Positions 1 to 5,994 are shown, counted from the stretch's first letter. The stretch: 6,881 nt of DNA from Deltaproteobacteria bacterium (GCA_021772695.1 JAJFLL010000118.1:1-6881), one strand, 5' to 3'. Notes: generated by a model from the letters alone, not told the origin. A program made the numbers and translations.

Positions 1-815
1 GTTTGATAGTCGAGTTCGCGAATCTTGCTGAGCACCTTCATGCCGCCTAAGATAACACACTTGAGTTCTAGTGCCAGACGTCCCTTGGTGAGTTTAACCA
101 AGGGTGCCCCCTCACGAAACAGGCGATCGGTGCGATCCACCTGAAATTTTATCAATTCGCGAAATTGAGGCTTTTCTTCTTGGTTCATCAATTGAGTTTC
201 ACTGAAGCCAAAGCGAATCAAGTCTTCTTGCGGAATGTAAATACGATTCTTTTGTAGATCGACGGAGACATCCTGCCAAAAATTGGCCAATTGTAGGGCG
301 GTGCAGATTTTGTCGCTCAGCAGCATCAAGCTTTCATCGCGGTATCCGAAAAGGTGCAATACGAGGCGCCCGACGGGATTAGCGGAATGCCGACAATAAA
401 AAAGCACGTCTTTAAAGGTGGGATGACGCTTGATGCGCACGTCCATTTTAAAGGCGGTAATAAGATCCTCCAATAATGAGAGCGGGATCTGGAATTCGCG
501 GATGGTTTCTCTCAAGGCCAAAAATACCGGATGATTGACCCGGCTGCTTTGGGAGCGATTGAGCAGGTCGAGCCAGGCATCGAGGGCGGGAATTCGGTTG
601 GCCTCGGTAAAATCTTCGTCGGCGATATCGTCGGCCCGCCTGGCATAGGCATAAATGGCACAGACATGGGGGCGTAGTTTTTTGGGAATCAGAATAGAGC
701 CGACCGGAAAATTTTCGTAATGGGTTCGGGCCAGCCGCATGCAGTAGCGATAGGCATCGGGAATACTCCAAGCCTTCTTTTGCAACACTTCATCGATGGG
801 ATAAGCCGCGGTCAT
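1..815 (-). CDS. hpnC: Hydroxysqualene synthase HpnC (squalene/phytoene synthase family), 3' end cut by window edge
   Basis: Reading the minus strand from the ATG at 815 gives 271 uninterrupted codons that run off the window. The protein is a trans-isoprenyl diphosphate synthase of the squalene/phytoene synthase family. The first Asp-rich motif is ARRADDIADE (residues 58-67) and the second is LANFWQDVSVD (176-186), followed by KNRIYIP (189-195). These motifs bind the Mg-diphosphate. The segment FYCRHSANPVGRLVL (139-153) is the type I associate with HpnC rather than HpnD or CrtB. HpnC converts presqualene diphosphate to hydroxysqualene, which HpnE reduces to squalene for hopanoids. No hpnD or hpnE is visible here; they may lie beyond the left edge. 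The start overlaps the ygfZ stop as ATGA (815-812), suggesting translational coupling. A GGAGG at 832-828 lies 12 nt upstream, rather far. Family length is about 270-300 residues, so little should be missing. The family is firm; the HpnC subtype rests on motif recall. Confidence 0.88.
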   Translation of the reverse strand, partial: MTAAYPIDEVLQKKAWSIPDAYRYCMRLARTHYENFPVGSILIPKKLRPHVCAIYAYARRADDIADEDFTEANRIPALDAWLDLLNRSQSSRVNHPVFLALRETIREFQIPLSLLEDLITAFKMDVRIKRHPTFKDVLFYCRHSANPVGRLVLHLFGYRDESLMLLSDKICTALQLANFWQDVSVDLQKNRIYIPQEDLIRFGFSETQLMNQEEKPQFRELIKFQVDRTDRLFREGAPLVKLTKGRLALELKCVILGGMKVLSKIRELDYQ

Positions 816-1795
816 GAATGGGATGAACCTCCAGAGCTCAGCGTTTGTAACGACAGGGATTGAGATTCGGTCTCAATCTTCAAGTCTTGTGGGGATGCTA
901 AGGCCTGGTTTTTGATCAAGGCCAAACCGATGGGGTGGTTCCATTTTGGCGAATGGGTCCAGGAACTTAGAGTGCCCACTTCGTTTCCTGCTAAGGTGAT
1001 GCTTAATGGCAAGGTGCCCTTGGGTGCTTCTGAAAGCTGAATTTTCACCAGGTGGCGTTGGACCCGGCCTTGGCTTTTCACTCGTGCGGTGGTCTCTTGG
1101 CCGAGGTAGCATCCCTTATTAAAGCTGGTGGCACGCTCGTCTAATCCCACCTCCGCCAGTAAATTATTTTCCCCCATATCCACACCCATCTTTGGCAATC
1201 CCGCCTCGATGCGCAATAGTTCTAATAAAGACTCGTCTGCCTGGGGAAGGTTCGAGGGCAAGGATTGCAGAAAGGCGTCACGTTGATCGGCGGCGCCCAA
1301 GACTTCCCAGGCCGGAATTCCCCAGCGATCGGTGCTGAAGGCCCATATGGAAGAGGCCCCATCGCCGATGCGGTGCATGGAATTTTTCAGTTCGGGTGGG
1401 GGCAAATTCTCTAAGGGACCGAGAGAGGCTCGGGGACCCAAAATCACCAGATGAAAAAATCGTTGGTTTTGCTCAGTGAAGCTTACCTCGGAAAAATCCA
1501 GGTAGACGGCCAGATTATGCGCCACCTTGTCACCGTAACCCTGCGGCAACAATAATAGGATTTCTTCGGTCTCTTTTACCACCACCGCGGGAGAGACCAA
1601 CTTGCCTTTTTGGGTGAGAAAGGAACCCAAGGCCACCCCGGGGATCGGTAGGCTTTTGATATCTTGAGAGTTGTAGCTATTGAGAAAATCCAAAAATCCC
1701 GAGCCTTTCAAGGAATAGACATCTTCTATTTGCTGCAGATCACACCACACCGCCGCTTCTTGGACTTGTTGATAGATCTTTGGGTCTTGCGTCAT
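812..1795 (-). CDS. ygfZ: tRNA-modifying/Fe-S maintenance protein YgfZ (folate-binding, GcvT-like)
   Basis: The protein has 327 residues from the ATG at 1795, almost exactly the length of E. coli YgfZ. The family signature K-G-C-Y-x-G-Q-E is present as NKGCYLGQETTARV (residues 226-239, Cys229), and the typical C-terminal region with IGLALIK (289-295) follows. YgfZ is a cytosolic tetrahydrofolate-binding relative of the glycine cleavage T-protein. It supports assembly or repair of Fe-S enzymes such as MiaB, and the conserved Cys is needed for function. The frame is open back to an ATG at 1873, but the extra 26 residues do not resemble the family N-terminus and would cover a good promoter, so I chose 1795. 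No Shine-Dalgarno lies at normal spacing before 1795, which fits a leaderless message. The 3' end overlaps hpnC by 4 nt. It is divergent from the flavin reductase-like gene. Confidence 0.9.
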   Translation of the reverse strand: MTQDPKIYQQVQEAAVWCDLQQIEDVYSLKGSGFLDFLNSYNSQDIKSLPIPGVALGSFLTQKGKLVSPAVVVKETEEILLLLPQGYGDKVAHNLAVYLDFSEVSFTEQNQRFFHLVILGPRASLGPLENLPPPELKNSMHRIGDGASSIWAFSTDRWGIPAWEVLGAADQRDAFLQSLPSNLPQADESLLELLRIEAGLPKMGVDMGENNLLAEVGLDERATSFNKGCYLGQETTARVKSQGRVQRHLVKIQLSEAPKGTLPLSITLAGNEVGTLSSWTHSPKWNHPIGLALIKNQALASPQDLKIETESQSLSLQTLSSGGSSHS

Positions 1796-1801
1796 GGGGG
1801 C

Positions 1802-1831
1802 CTTATATAATGTGGTCCCCTCCAGGGTCAA
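1802..1831 (-). promoter_or_regulatory. Candidate sigma70-type promoter for ygfZ-hpnC, predicting a leaderless mRNA
   Basis: On the minus strand, TTGACC (1831-1826) matches the -35 consensus at 5 of 6 positions. TATAAG (1807-1802) matches the -10 consensus at 5 of 6, with an 18-nt spacer; the overlapping TATATA (1809-1804) would give a 16-nt spacer. Only six bases separate the -10 from the ATG at 1795, so the usual start distance puts +1 on the A of that ATG. The GGAGG inside the spacer (1822-1818) would not be transcribed and so could not act as a ribosome site. This is a pattern match only. Confidence 0.55.
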
Positions 1832-1913
1832 CCGGCCTTGGCCACTGAAATTTCCCTTTATTCTTGGGCTCAAGGGGGCTTATCCTGTAGGTTGGCGAAT
1901 ATCCATTAGCTTT

Positions 1914-1923
1914 AAGGAGGAGG
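1914..1923 (+). promoter_or_regulatory. Strong Shine-Dalgarno that fixes the start of the flavin reductase-like gene
   Basis: AAGGAGG (1914-1920) followed by AGG lies 5 nt before the ATG at 1926. The frame stays open upstream to an ATG at 1794, but that extension crosses the divergent ygfZ promoter and has no family similarity. The site therefore decides the 1926 start. I found no convincing -35/-10 pair for this gene between 1832 and 1913. Confidence 0.85.
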
Positions 1924-1925
1924 CC

Positions 1926-2411
1926 ATGAGCGATTTAGGTGCAAAAGAGATCGTCGGAAAAAGTTTGGGACGCATTCCCAGCGGAGTTGCCATCTTGACC
2001 ACCCAGCAGGGAAAAAGTCGGGGCGCCATGTTGGCTTCTTGGTTTCAGCAATGTAGCTTTAAGCCTCCTATGGTGTCGGTGGCCATGAAAAAAGGGCGTT
2101 CGACTGAAGGTATTTTGGATGCCAGTGAAAAGTTTGTCTTAAATATTTTACATACCAATCAAAAAGACGTGCTGGCCCATTTCGGCAAAGGCTTTGCTCC
2201 CGAGGAAGACCCTTTCAAAGGGGTTGAGACAGAGACTGCCACCTTGGGTATCCCGATTTTAAAACACAGCCTGTGTTTTCTCGAATGCCAAGTGCGTCAT
2301 ATCTATGAAGTGGGTGACCATCGCATGTTTGTGGGTGAAATTCTCAATGCGGGCATGGAAGAAGAGGGTCAACCCATGGTGCACCTGCGACGCAACGGAT
2401 TTAATTATTGA
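1926..2411 (+). CDS. Flavin reductase-like FMN-binding split-barrel protein
   Basis: This 161-residue protein is a single flavin reductase-like domain. LGRIPSGVAILTT (residues 14-26) forms the first strands. ASWFQQCSFKPPMVSVAM (37-54) is the flavin-contacting region, and VGDHRMFVGEIL (129-140) is the typical strand near the end. The chain closes with HLRRNGFNY. The A-S-W-x-x-Q-x-S-F-x-P-P pattern resembles the C-terminal flavin reductase module of cyanobacterial-type flavodiiron proteins, here as a free-standing polypeptide. The family binds FMN and usually passes electrons from NAD(P)H to flavin or to a partner oxygenase or reductase. The actual partner and substrate cannot be read from the sequence. 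It is cytosolic, with no signal peptide. It is divergent from ygfZ and converges with a short hypothetical gene 12 bp downstream, with no clear terminator between them. Confidence 0.88.
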   Translation: MSDLGAKEIVGKSLGRIPSGVAILTTQQGKSRGAMLASWFQQCSFKPPMVSVAMKKGRSTEGILDASEKFVLNILHTNQKDVLAHFGKGFAPEEDPFKGVETETATLGIPILKHSLCFLECQVRHIYEVGDHRMFVGEILNAGMEEEGQPMVHLRRNGFNY

Positions 2412-2423
2412 TTTAGCGTTAGA

Positions 2424-2642
2424 TTAAGACTGACGAAAGATCTGAGGGAGGCGCCTGGGAGCCACTTCGGTGAGCTTTTCTTGCCGCCCATCTTTTTGTT
2501 GGTAGGAACTTTGCGGTGCCGCATTTGCCGTCACCTGTGGCGTGTTTTCTAACACGGGCGTGTGCTCTTCATCTTCACCTTTGAAGATCAAAGATTGAAA
2601 ACCTTCTAGAACTTTACCTGGACCGATGTCATTTGCCGACAT
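2424..2642 (-). CDS. Small hypothetical protein (72 aa), probably disordered
   Basis: I do not recognise this 72-residue product. The first half holds a possible short amphipathic stretch, GKVLEGFQSLIFKG (residues 9-22), followed by an acidic patch GEDEE. The rest is rich in Gln, Pro, Ala and Ser with no Cys or Trp and ends in a basic tail RRLPQIFRQS, so it is probably disordered. There is no signal peptide or membrane helix. A weak GAAAGG Shine-Dalgarno lies about 6 nt before the ATG. Codon choice looks like that of the neighbours, and the overlapping frames offer nothing better. It starts 95 bp after the mutY stop on the same strand and could be co-transcribed with it. It may be a real lineage-specific small gene or a chance open frame. 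Confidence 0.5.
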   Translation of the reverse strand: MSANDIGPGKVLEGFQSLIFKGEDEEHTPVLENTPQVTANAAPQSSYQQKDGRQEKLTEVAPRRLPQIFRQS

Positions 2643-2737
2643 GACTTGCCTTTCTTCCGCTCAAAACCACATTGCCTACGTAATTGCTTCTCGGCACTGA
2701 GCTTGTACAAAGTTGTGCGCTGGAGAGTTTTTTCTCT

Positions 2738-3832
2738 TTAAGGGCAGAATCCCCCTGCCTGCAAGACCTTTCGGTCAAAGTTCGGCAGGGCCAAACTAGG
2801 CAAGGCCCCCTTGGGGAAAAAACGCATTTTCTTAAAGGAGGGATTGGGGGTCAATTTTCCGGAGACTTGCAGGGACCAGGCCTGAGTGGTGATGCGGTGA
2901 TGGGTAATGGCATGACGGGTGGCCGGTAATGCGACCATGCGACTGAATTTTAGCCCCGGATAGGCTTGTGACAGGTGGCTGAGCAGGCCTTCATCGTCGG
3001 CCTCCCTATCCAGAAATTCCCCCGGCAGGCCCCAGAGGCCCTGAAACCAGCGTTGGTGTTGGGCCTGCACCAATAAAATCGTCTCCCCCCGTTGGGCCAC
3101 TGCCGCCAACCGCGTCAATTTAAGGGTCTTGGGAAGGGGCGGTGTTTCGGGAAAGGCCTCAGGGTCCTGAGAATTCAGGGCCACGCAGCCCTTGGCCAAG
3201 GGGCAGCGCTCACAGGCGGGCAGGCGAGTCCGGCACACGGTGGCGCCCAATTCCATCAGGCCCTGATTAAAGTCACCGGGGCGGCTGGGGCTCACCAAGA
3301 TGGCCGCTATTTCCCAAAGGGTGCGGAGCAATTCAGGCGATTTGGCATGGCCCTTGAGTCCAAAATATCTCGAGAGCACCCGAACCACATTGCCGTCAAC
3401 CAGTGGGGCCGCTTGGCCAAAGGCGATGGAGGCGATAGCTCCCGCCGTATAGGGCCCGATTCCGGGAAGGCCTTTGAGGGACTCGATCTCTTGGGGCAAG
3501 ATCCCGGCGTTTTCTTGCCATACTTTTTGGACTCCCCGGTGCAAGAGGCGGGCCCGTCGGTAATAACCGAGACCGGACCAATATTGCAGTACCTCCGACT
3601 CCTTGGCCTTTGCCAGGCTCGCCATATTGGGAAAACGTTCTAGGAATCGCAAATAGTAGGGAATGACCGTGGCCACCTGGGTTTGTTGCAACATGATTTC
3701 ACTCACCCAAATGGCATAGGGATCGCTGTGGTGGCGCCAGGGCAAATCGCGCTTGTTTTTTTCATACCAATTGAGCAACCTAGTACGGAAGCTTTTGGTA
3801 TCTTTTGGGGGTAGTTTCATGACCAAACCCAT
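2738..3832 (-). CDS. mutY: A/G-specific adenine DNA glycosylase MutY
   Basis: This 364-residue protein removes adenine mispaired with 8-oxoguanine in the GO base-excision repair system. The N-terminal HhH-GPD domain has LPWR (30-33), SEIMLQQTQV (44-53) with catalytic Glu45, the helix-hairpin-helix LPGIGPYTAGA (122-132) and VDGNVVRVLSR (145-155) with catalytic Asp146. Tyr128 replaces the lysine of bifunctional Nth enzymes, as expected for MutY. The 4Fe-4S ligands are Cys200, Cys207, Cys210 and Cys216 in the usual C-x6-C-x2-C-x5-C spacing. The C-terminal Nudix-like 8-oxoG recognition domain follows (about 240-345), with FQGLWGLPGEF and HAITHHRI. The start could be 3832 or the in-frame ATG at 3820; neither has a good Shine-Dalgarno, and both overlap the start of the divergent amidotransferase gene. 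All key residues are present, so it should be functional. Confidence 0.96.
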   Translation of the reverse strand: MGLVMKLPPKDTKSFRTRLLNWYEKNKRDLPWRHHSDPYAIWVSEIMLQQTQVATVIPYYLRFLERFPNMASLAKAKESEVLQYWSGLGYYRRARLLHRGVQKVWQENAGILPQEIESLKGLPGIGPYTAGAIASIAFGQAAPLVDGNVVRVLSRYFGLKGHAKSPELLRTLWEIAAILVSPSRPGDFNQGLMELGATVCRTRLPACERCPLAKGCVALNSQDPEAFPETPPLPKTLKLTRLAAVAQRGETILLVQAQHQRWFQGLWGLPGEFLDREADDEGLLSHLSQAYPGLKFSRMVALPATRHAITHHRITTQAWSLQVSGKLTPNPSFKKMRFFPKGALPSLALPNFDRKVLQAGGFCP

Positions 3833-4532
3833 TCTCGTCTTTCAGCATGTCGCCCATGAACACTTAGGAGAATTAGCCCCCACGCTCAAGCAAGAAGGCT
3901 TGGTTCCCACTTATATTCGATCCTATCAAGACGATCTCTGGGACGTAGATTGGGAACACCTGGGGCATCCCGAAGGCTTGATCATCATGGGCGGGCCCCA
4001 AAGCGCCAACGATGACCTGCCTTATTTACGTCATGAATTGCGTTTGATCGAGACTGCATTAAGATTAGAAAAACCTATTTTGGGTATTTGTCTGGGGTCC
4101 CAATTGATCGTCAAGGCCTTGGGTGCCCGGGTTTATCCCGGGGACCGCAAAGAGATCGGTTGGTATGATTTGCAATTAAACGATGCGGCAAAGGAAGATC
4201 CCCTCTTTGCCGAGTGGCCTGCCTTGGGCCCCATGTTTCAATGGCACGGCGAAACCTTTGACCTGCCCCGCAATGCCCAATGTCTCGCGGCCTCCGACCT
4301 TTACCCCCATCAGGCCTACCGCTATGGCGATCGGGTCTATGGCCTGCAATTCCATCCTGAAATGACTTTAGAGATGGTGACCCAATGGTTGCAGCTCGGC
4401 CACGACGAAATAGAATCCGCTGCTCTGCCTCAAAGCAGCGAAGAAATCCTCGCTGCCGCCCCTCAGCAATTGAAAAAAATCAGCCCCTTGGTGCAGCAAC
4501 TTGCCAAGGCCTGGGCCGGCCTGCTAGGGTAA
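3819..4532 (+). CDS. Class I glutamine amidotransferase (stand-alone, GMP synthase-like GATase1 domain)
   Basis: This 237-residue protein is a free-standing triad-type glutaminase domain. The oxyanion strand is LIIMGGPQSANDD (54-66). The nucleophile elbow GICLGSQLI (89-97) carries Cys91, and YGLQFHPEMT (174-183) supplies His179 and Glu181. KEIGWYDL (111-118) and FQWHGETFDLP (140-150) are typical of the group related to the GMP synthase glutaminase half. The family hydrolyses glutamine and delivers ammonia to a synthetase partner or cleaves a gamma-glutamyl bond. No ATP-pyrophosphatase or other acceptor domain is attached or nearby, so the substrate is unknown. The C-terminal tail (about 195-237) is helical-looking and Ala/Gln rich. 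The frame is open to 3753, but that part is antisense to mutY codons; the start at 3819 has GGGGG (3807-3811) 7 nt upstream. The next gene follows after 58 bp. Confidence 0.9.
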   Translation: MTKPILVFQHVAHEHLGELAPTLKQEGLVPTYIRSYQDDLWDVDWEHLGHPEGLIIMGGPQSANDDLPYLRHELRLIETALRLEKPILGICLGSQLIVKALGARVYPGDRKEIGWYDLQLNDAAKEDPLFAEWPALGPMFQWHGETFDLPRNAQCLAASDLYPHQAYRYGDRVYGLQFHPEMTLEMVTQWLQLGHDEIESAALPQSSEEILAAAPQQLKKISPLVQQLAKAWAGLLG

Positions 4533-4590
4533 GTCTCCGGCAAGATTATTGTCTTGATTCACCGCACTCCATCACATTAAAGGCCCTTTC

Positions 4591-5832
4591 ATGATGAATT
4601 CTGCAAAAAGATCTGCATTTTCTTTTGTTTTAATGATGTTTCTCGTGGTGCTCGGGGGTTGCGGTACGGTGACCGACATGACGGGGAACAATCCGGATCC
4701 CATGGATAATCCTGATCCGGGTGATCCTAATGATCCTGGCGATACGATGCCAGCCCCTCAAGTAGTATTTACCCCGGTAGGGGCTTCCTTGGCGGCAAAC
4801 CTGATCGACTTGGAATTTTTACCTGGAACAAACGGTCACGCCATCGTCATCACCCAAGACGGCAATGTCTATTATCTCAATGAAAATTTTCAAGTGGTGG
4901 GTGTGGCTCAGCCCATTGATGTAAAATTTACGGGTGAAAAGGGCCTGCTAAATGTGGTGGCTGACCCCCTCTACGCCAGCAACGGTTTGGTCTATTTTTA
5001 TTACACCGATCCGGCAGCGGGCAATGACCGCAACCTTGTCGAGCGTTACCACGTGGATGTTAATATTCCTGGAAATACTTTTGCCCTCAGCGATGCCCAA
5101 GAGATCATCTCTTTTCAAAAGACCACCTCGGCTGGCACTCACAACGGCGGTTCCATGGTCTTTATGACCCAGGACGAATTGGCAATCGGTGTAGGTGACG
5201 GCGGAGACACCCCTGATACGGCCCAAGATTTCACCAGTCCTCTGGGAAAGATCCATCGGGTGAGACCGGTTCGTACCATGGGAATGGGGGGAATTACCAA
5301 TTTTGATAATGGCGTCAGCGGCACCCATCCCAGTATTTATTCTCTCGGTCTACGCAATCCCTTCACCATGGTACTCGACCGGGAAGGTGATCTCTTCGTG
5401 GCTGACGTAGGCGCCAATACCTTTGAAGAACTCAACTGCGTCTATTACGCGGGAGAAAATTACTATTGGCCCGAATGTGAAGGCCCTTGCCCCCAGCACG
5501 ATATTATCAATCCTATTCACGGTTATGCCCACAATAATTCGGGATTCGACCCCGACTTCAATATCGCCGGTCCCAAATCCATTATCGCCTCAGCATTTTA
5601 TCTGGGCGACCAATACGACGGGGCATTCACCAACAAGATCATCTACAACGAATTCTTCGACGGCTTCGTCCGGCTCCTCACCATGACCCAATACGAACAG
5701 GTGATCGCCGACGAGCACATCGGCAATCAGCCGGGCCTAACGGGCCTCCACGAACATCCCGTCGATGGCCTGCTCTACGGGGTCTCGCTCTTTGGACCCA
5801 CTCAGGTGTTGCGGCTCGACCTGGCCCCCTAA
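4591..5832 (+). CDS. PQQ-dependent sugar dehydrogenase-family lipoprotein (glucose/sorbosone dehydrogenase beta-propeller)
   Basis: This 413-residue protein begins with a lipoprotein signal peptide: Lys/Arg, a hydrophobic core, and a lipobox LGGC with the acylated Cys at residue 24. The residues after Cys24 (GTVTDM) lack Asp at +2, so outer-membrane sorting is expected. An Asp/Pro-rich linker (34-51) precedes a six-bladed propeller of the soluble PQQ glucose dehydrogenase type. Its motifs are EKGLLNVVADPLYASNGLVYFYYT (residues 116-139), THNGGSMVF (183-191, with His184 at the catalytic-His position), GVGDGGD (200-206), YSLGLRNPFTMVLD (250-263, Arg255-Asn256 at the PQQ-contact position) and LFVADVGANTFEEL (268-281). 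Family members oxidise aldose sugars with PQQ and calcium, but many have no known substrate. No PQQ synthesis genes are in the window. The first ATG has TTAAAGG 7 nt upstream; the next codon is also ATG. Confidence 0.88.
   Translation: MMNSAKRSAFSFVLMMFLVVLGGCGTVTDMTGNNPDPMDNPDPGDPNDPGDTMPAPQVVFTPVGASLAANLIDLEFLPGTNGHAIVITQDGNVYYLNENFQVVGVAQPIDVKFTGEKGLLNVVADPLYASNGLVYFYYTDPAAGNDRNLVERYHVDVNIPGNTFALSDAQEIISFQKTTSAGTHNGGSMVFMTQDELAIGVGDGGDTPDTAQDFTSPLGKIHRVRPVRTMGMGGITNFDNGVSGTHPSIYSLGLRNPFTMVLDREGDLFVADVGANTFEELNCVYYAGENYYWPECEGPCPQHDIINPIHGYAHNNSGFDPDFNIAGPKSIIASAFYLGDQYDGAFTNKIIYNEFFDGFVRLLTMTQYEQVIADEHIGNQPGLTGLHEHPVDGLLYGVSLFGPTQVLRLDLAP
4690..4743 (+). repeat. Asp/Pro-rich low-complexity linker repeat
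   Basis: Eighteen codons (residues 34-51 of the lipoprotein) encode a run of NPDP, NPDPGDP and NDPGD units. At DNA level this is an imperfect repeat built on GATCC and GATCCTRAT-like units. It most likely acts as a flexible, acidic tether between the acylated Cys and the propeller. Such short repeats can vary in copy number by slippage. Confidence 0.75.
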
Positions 5833-5871
5833 ATATCCGGAGTCTTCTCTAGCCAGGCTTTTGGGGAATGG

Positions 5872-5901
5872 TTAAAATAGGAATCTGAAGAGATTTATAA
5901 G
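5872..5901 (+). promoter_or_regulatory. Candidate promoter ahead of the hairpin leader
   Basis: TTAAAA (5872-5877, 4 of 6 to the -35 consensus) and TATAAG (5896-5901, 5 of 6 to the -10) are separated by 18 nt. The predicted start would be near 5908, inside the 5' arm of the hairpin at 5905-5975. It is the only good -10 in the 162-bp gap between the lipoprotein gene and the gene at 5995. The -35 is weak, so this is a moderate call. Confidence 0.45.
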
Positions 5902-5904
5902 ATC

Positions 5905-5981
5905 GGGGCATCGGGGTGATTGATGGTCCCTTAAAAACGGTCTATCTCCTTCTTTTCCAGGAACCCTGATGCCCCCTTTTT
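5905..5981 (+). terminator. Long-loop hairpin plus T-tract: intrinsic terminator, attenuator or small RNA
   Basis: The arms GGGGCATCGGGGT (5905-5917) and ACCCTGATGCCCC (5963-5975) pair over 13 positions, with one G-U wobble (5913 with 5967) and no bulge. The loop is 45 nt. One C separates the stem from five T residues (5977-5981). This is the form of a Rho-independent terminator, except that the loop is unusually long. It could end transcription of the lipoprotein gene. Because it stops 13 nt before the ATG at 5995 and has a candidate promoter directly upstream, it may instead be a leader attenuator or the body of a roughly 75-nt small RNA. I could not match it to a known riboswitch. Confidence 0.65.
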
Positions 5982-5994
5982 CGTTTGAGACATT

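Noticed and set aside
448..771. Minus-strand open frame of 107 codons, Arg/Pro-rich
   Set aside because: It is a shadow of hpnC in another frame of the same strand; the hpnC frame has all catalytic motifs.
1796..1873. Upstream ATG at 1873 as the ygfZ start (26 extra residues)
   Set aside because: The extension lacks similarity to YgfZ N-termini, would make the protein longer than the E. coli family member, and overlaps the best promoter in the region.
2700..2716. TTGTACAA palindrome and a short AGAG/CTCT hairpin after mutY as operator or terminator
   Set aside because: The stems are only 4 bp each and there is no T-tract, too weak to call.
3190..3201. Perfect 12-bp palindrome CCTTGGCCAAGG
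   Set aside because: It is fully explained by codons for P-L-A-K between MutY Fe-S cysteines; a chance coding palindrome.
3092..3643. Plus-strand open frame of 183 codons inside mutY
   Set aside because: It is antisense to the conserved MutY HhH and Fe-S codons, has no ribosome site and has no recognisable protein features.
3753..3818. Longer amidotransferase reading frame starting at 3753
   Set aside because: The extra 22 codons are antisense to conserved MutY codons, and the family N-terminus begins at the 3819 methionine with a usable ribosome site.
4554..4582. TTGATT plus ATTAAA as a promoter for the lipoprotein gene
   Set aside because: The -10 match is poor, and the predicted start would fall after the ribosome site that the gene appears to use.
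4948..5328. Minus-strand 126-codon frame within the lipoprotein gene
   Set aside because: It is opposite the conserved propeller motifs; the composition looks like a codon shadow.
5905..5981. Fluoride riboswitch, suggested by GGUGAU and CUGAUG fragments
   Set aside because: The conserved pseudoknot segments are not in the right order or spacing, and the downstream gene is not a fluoride exporter.
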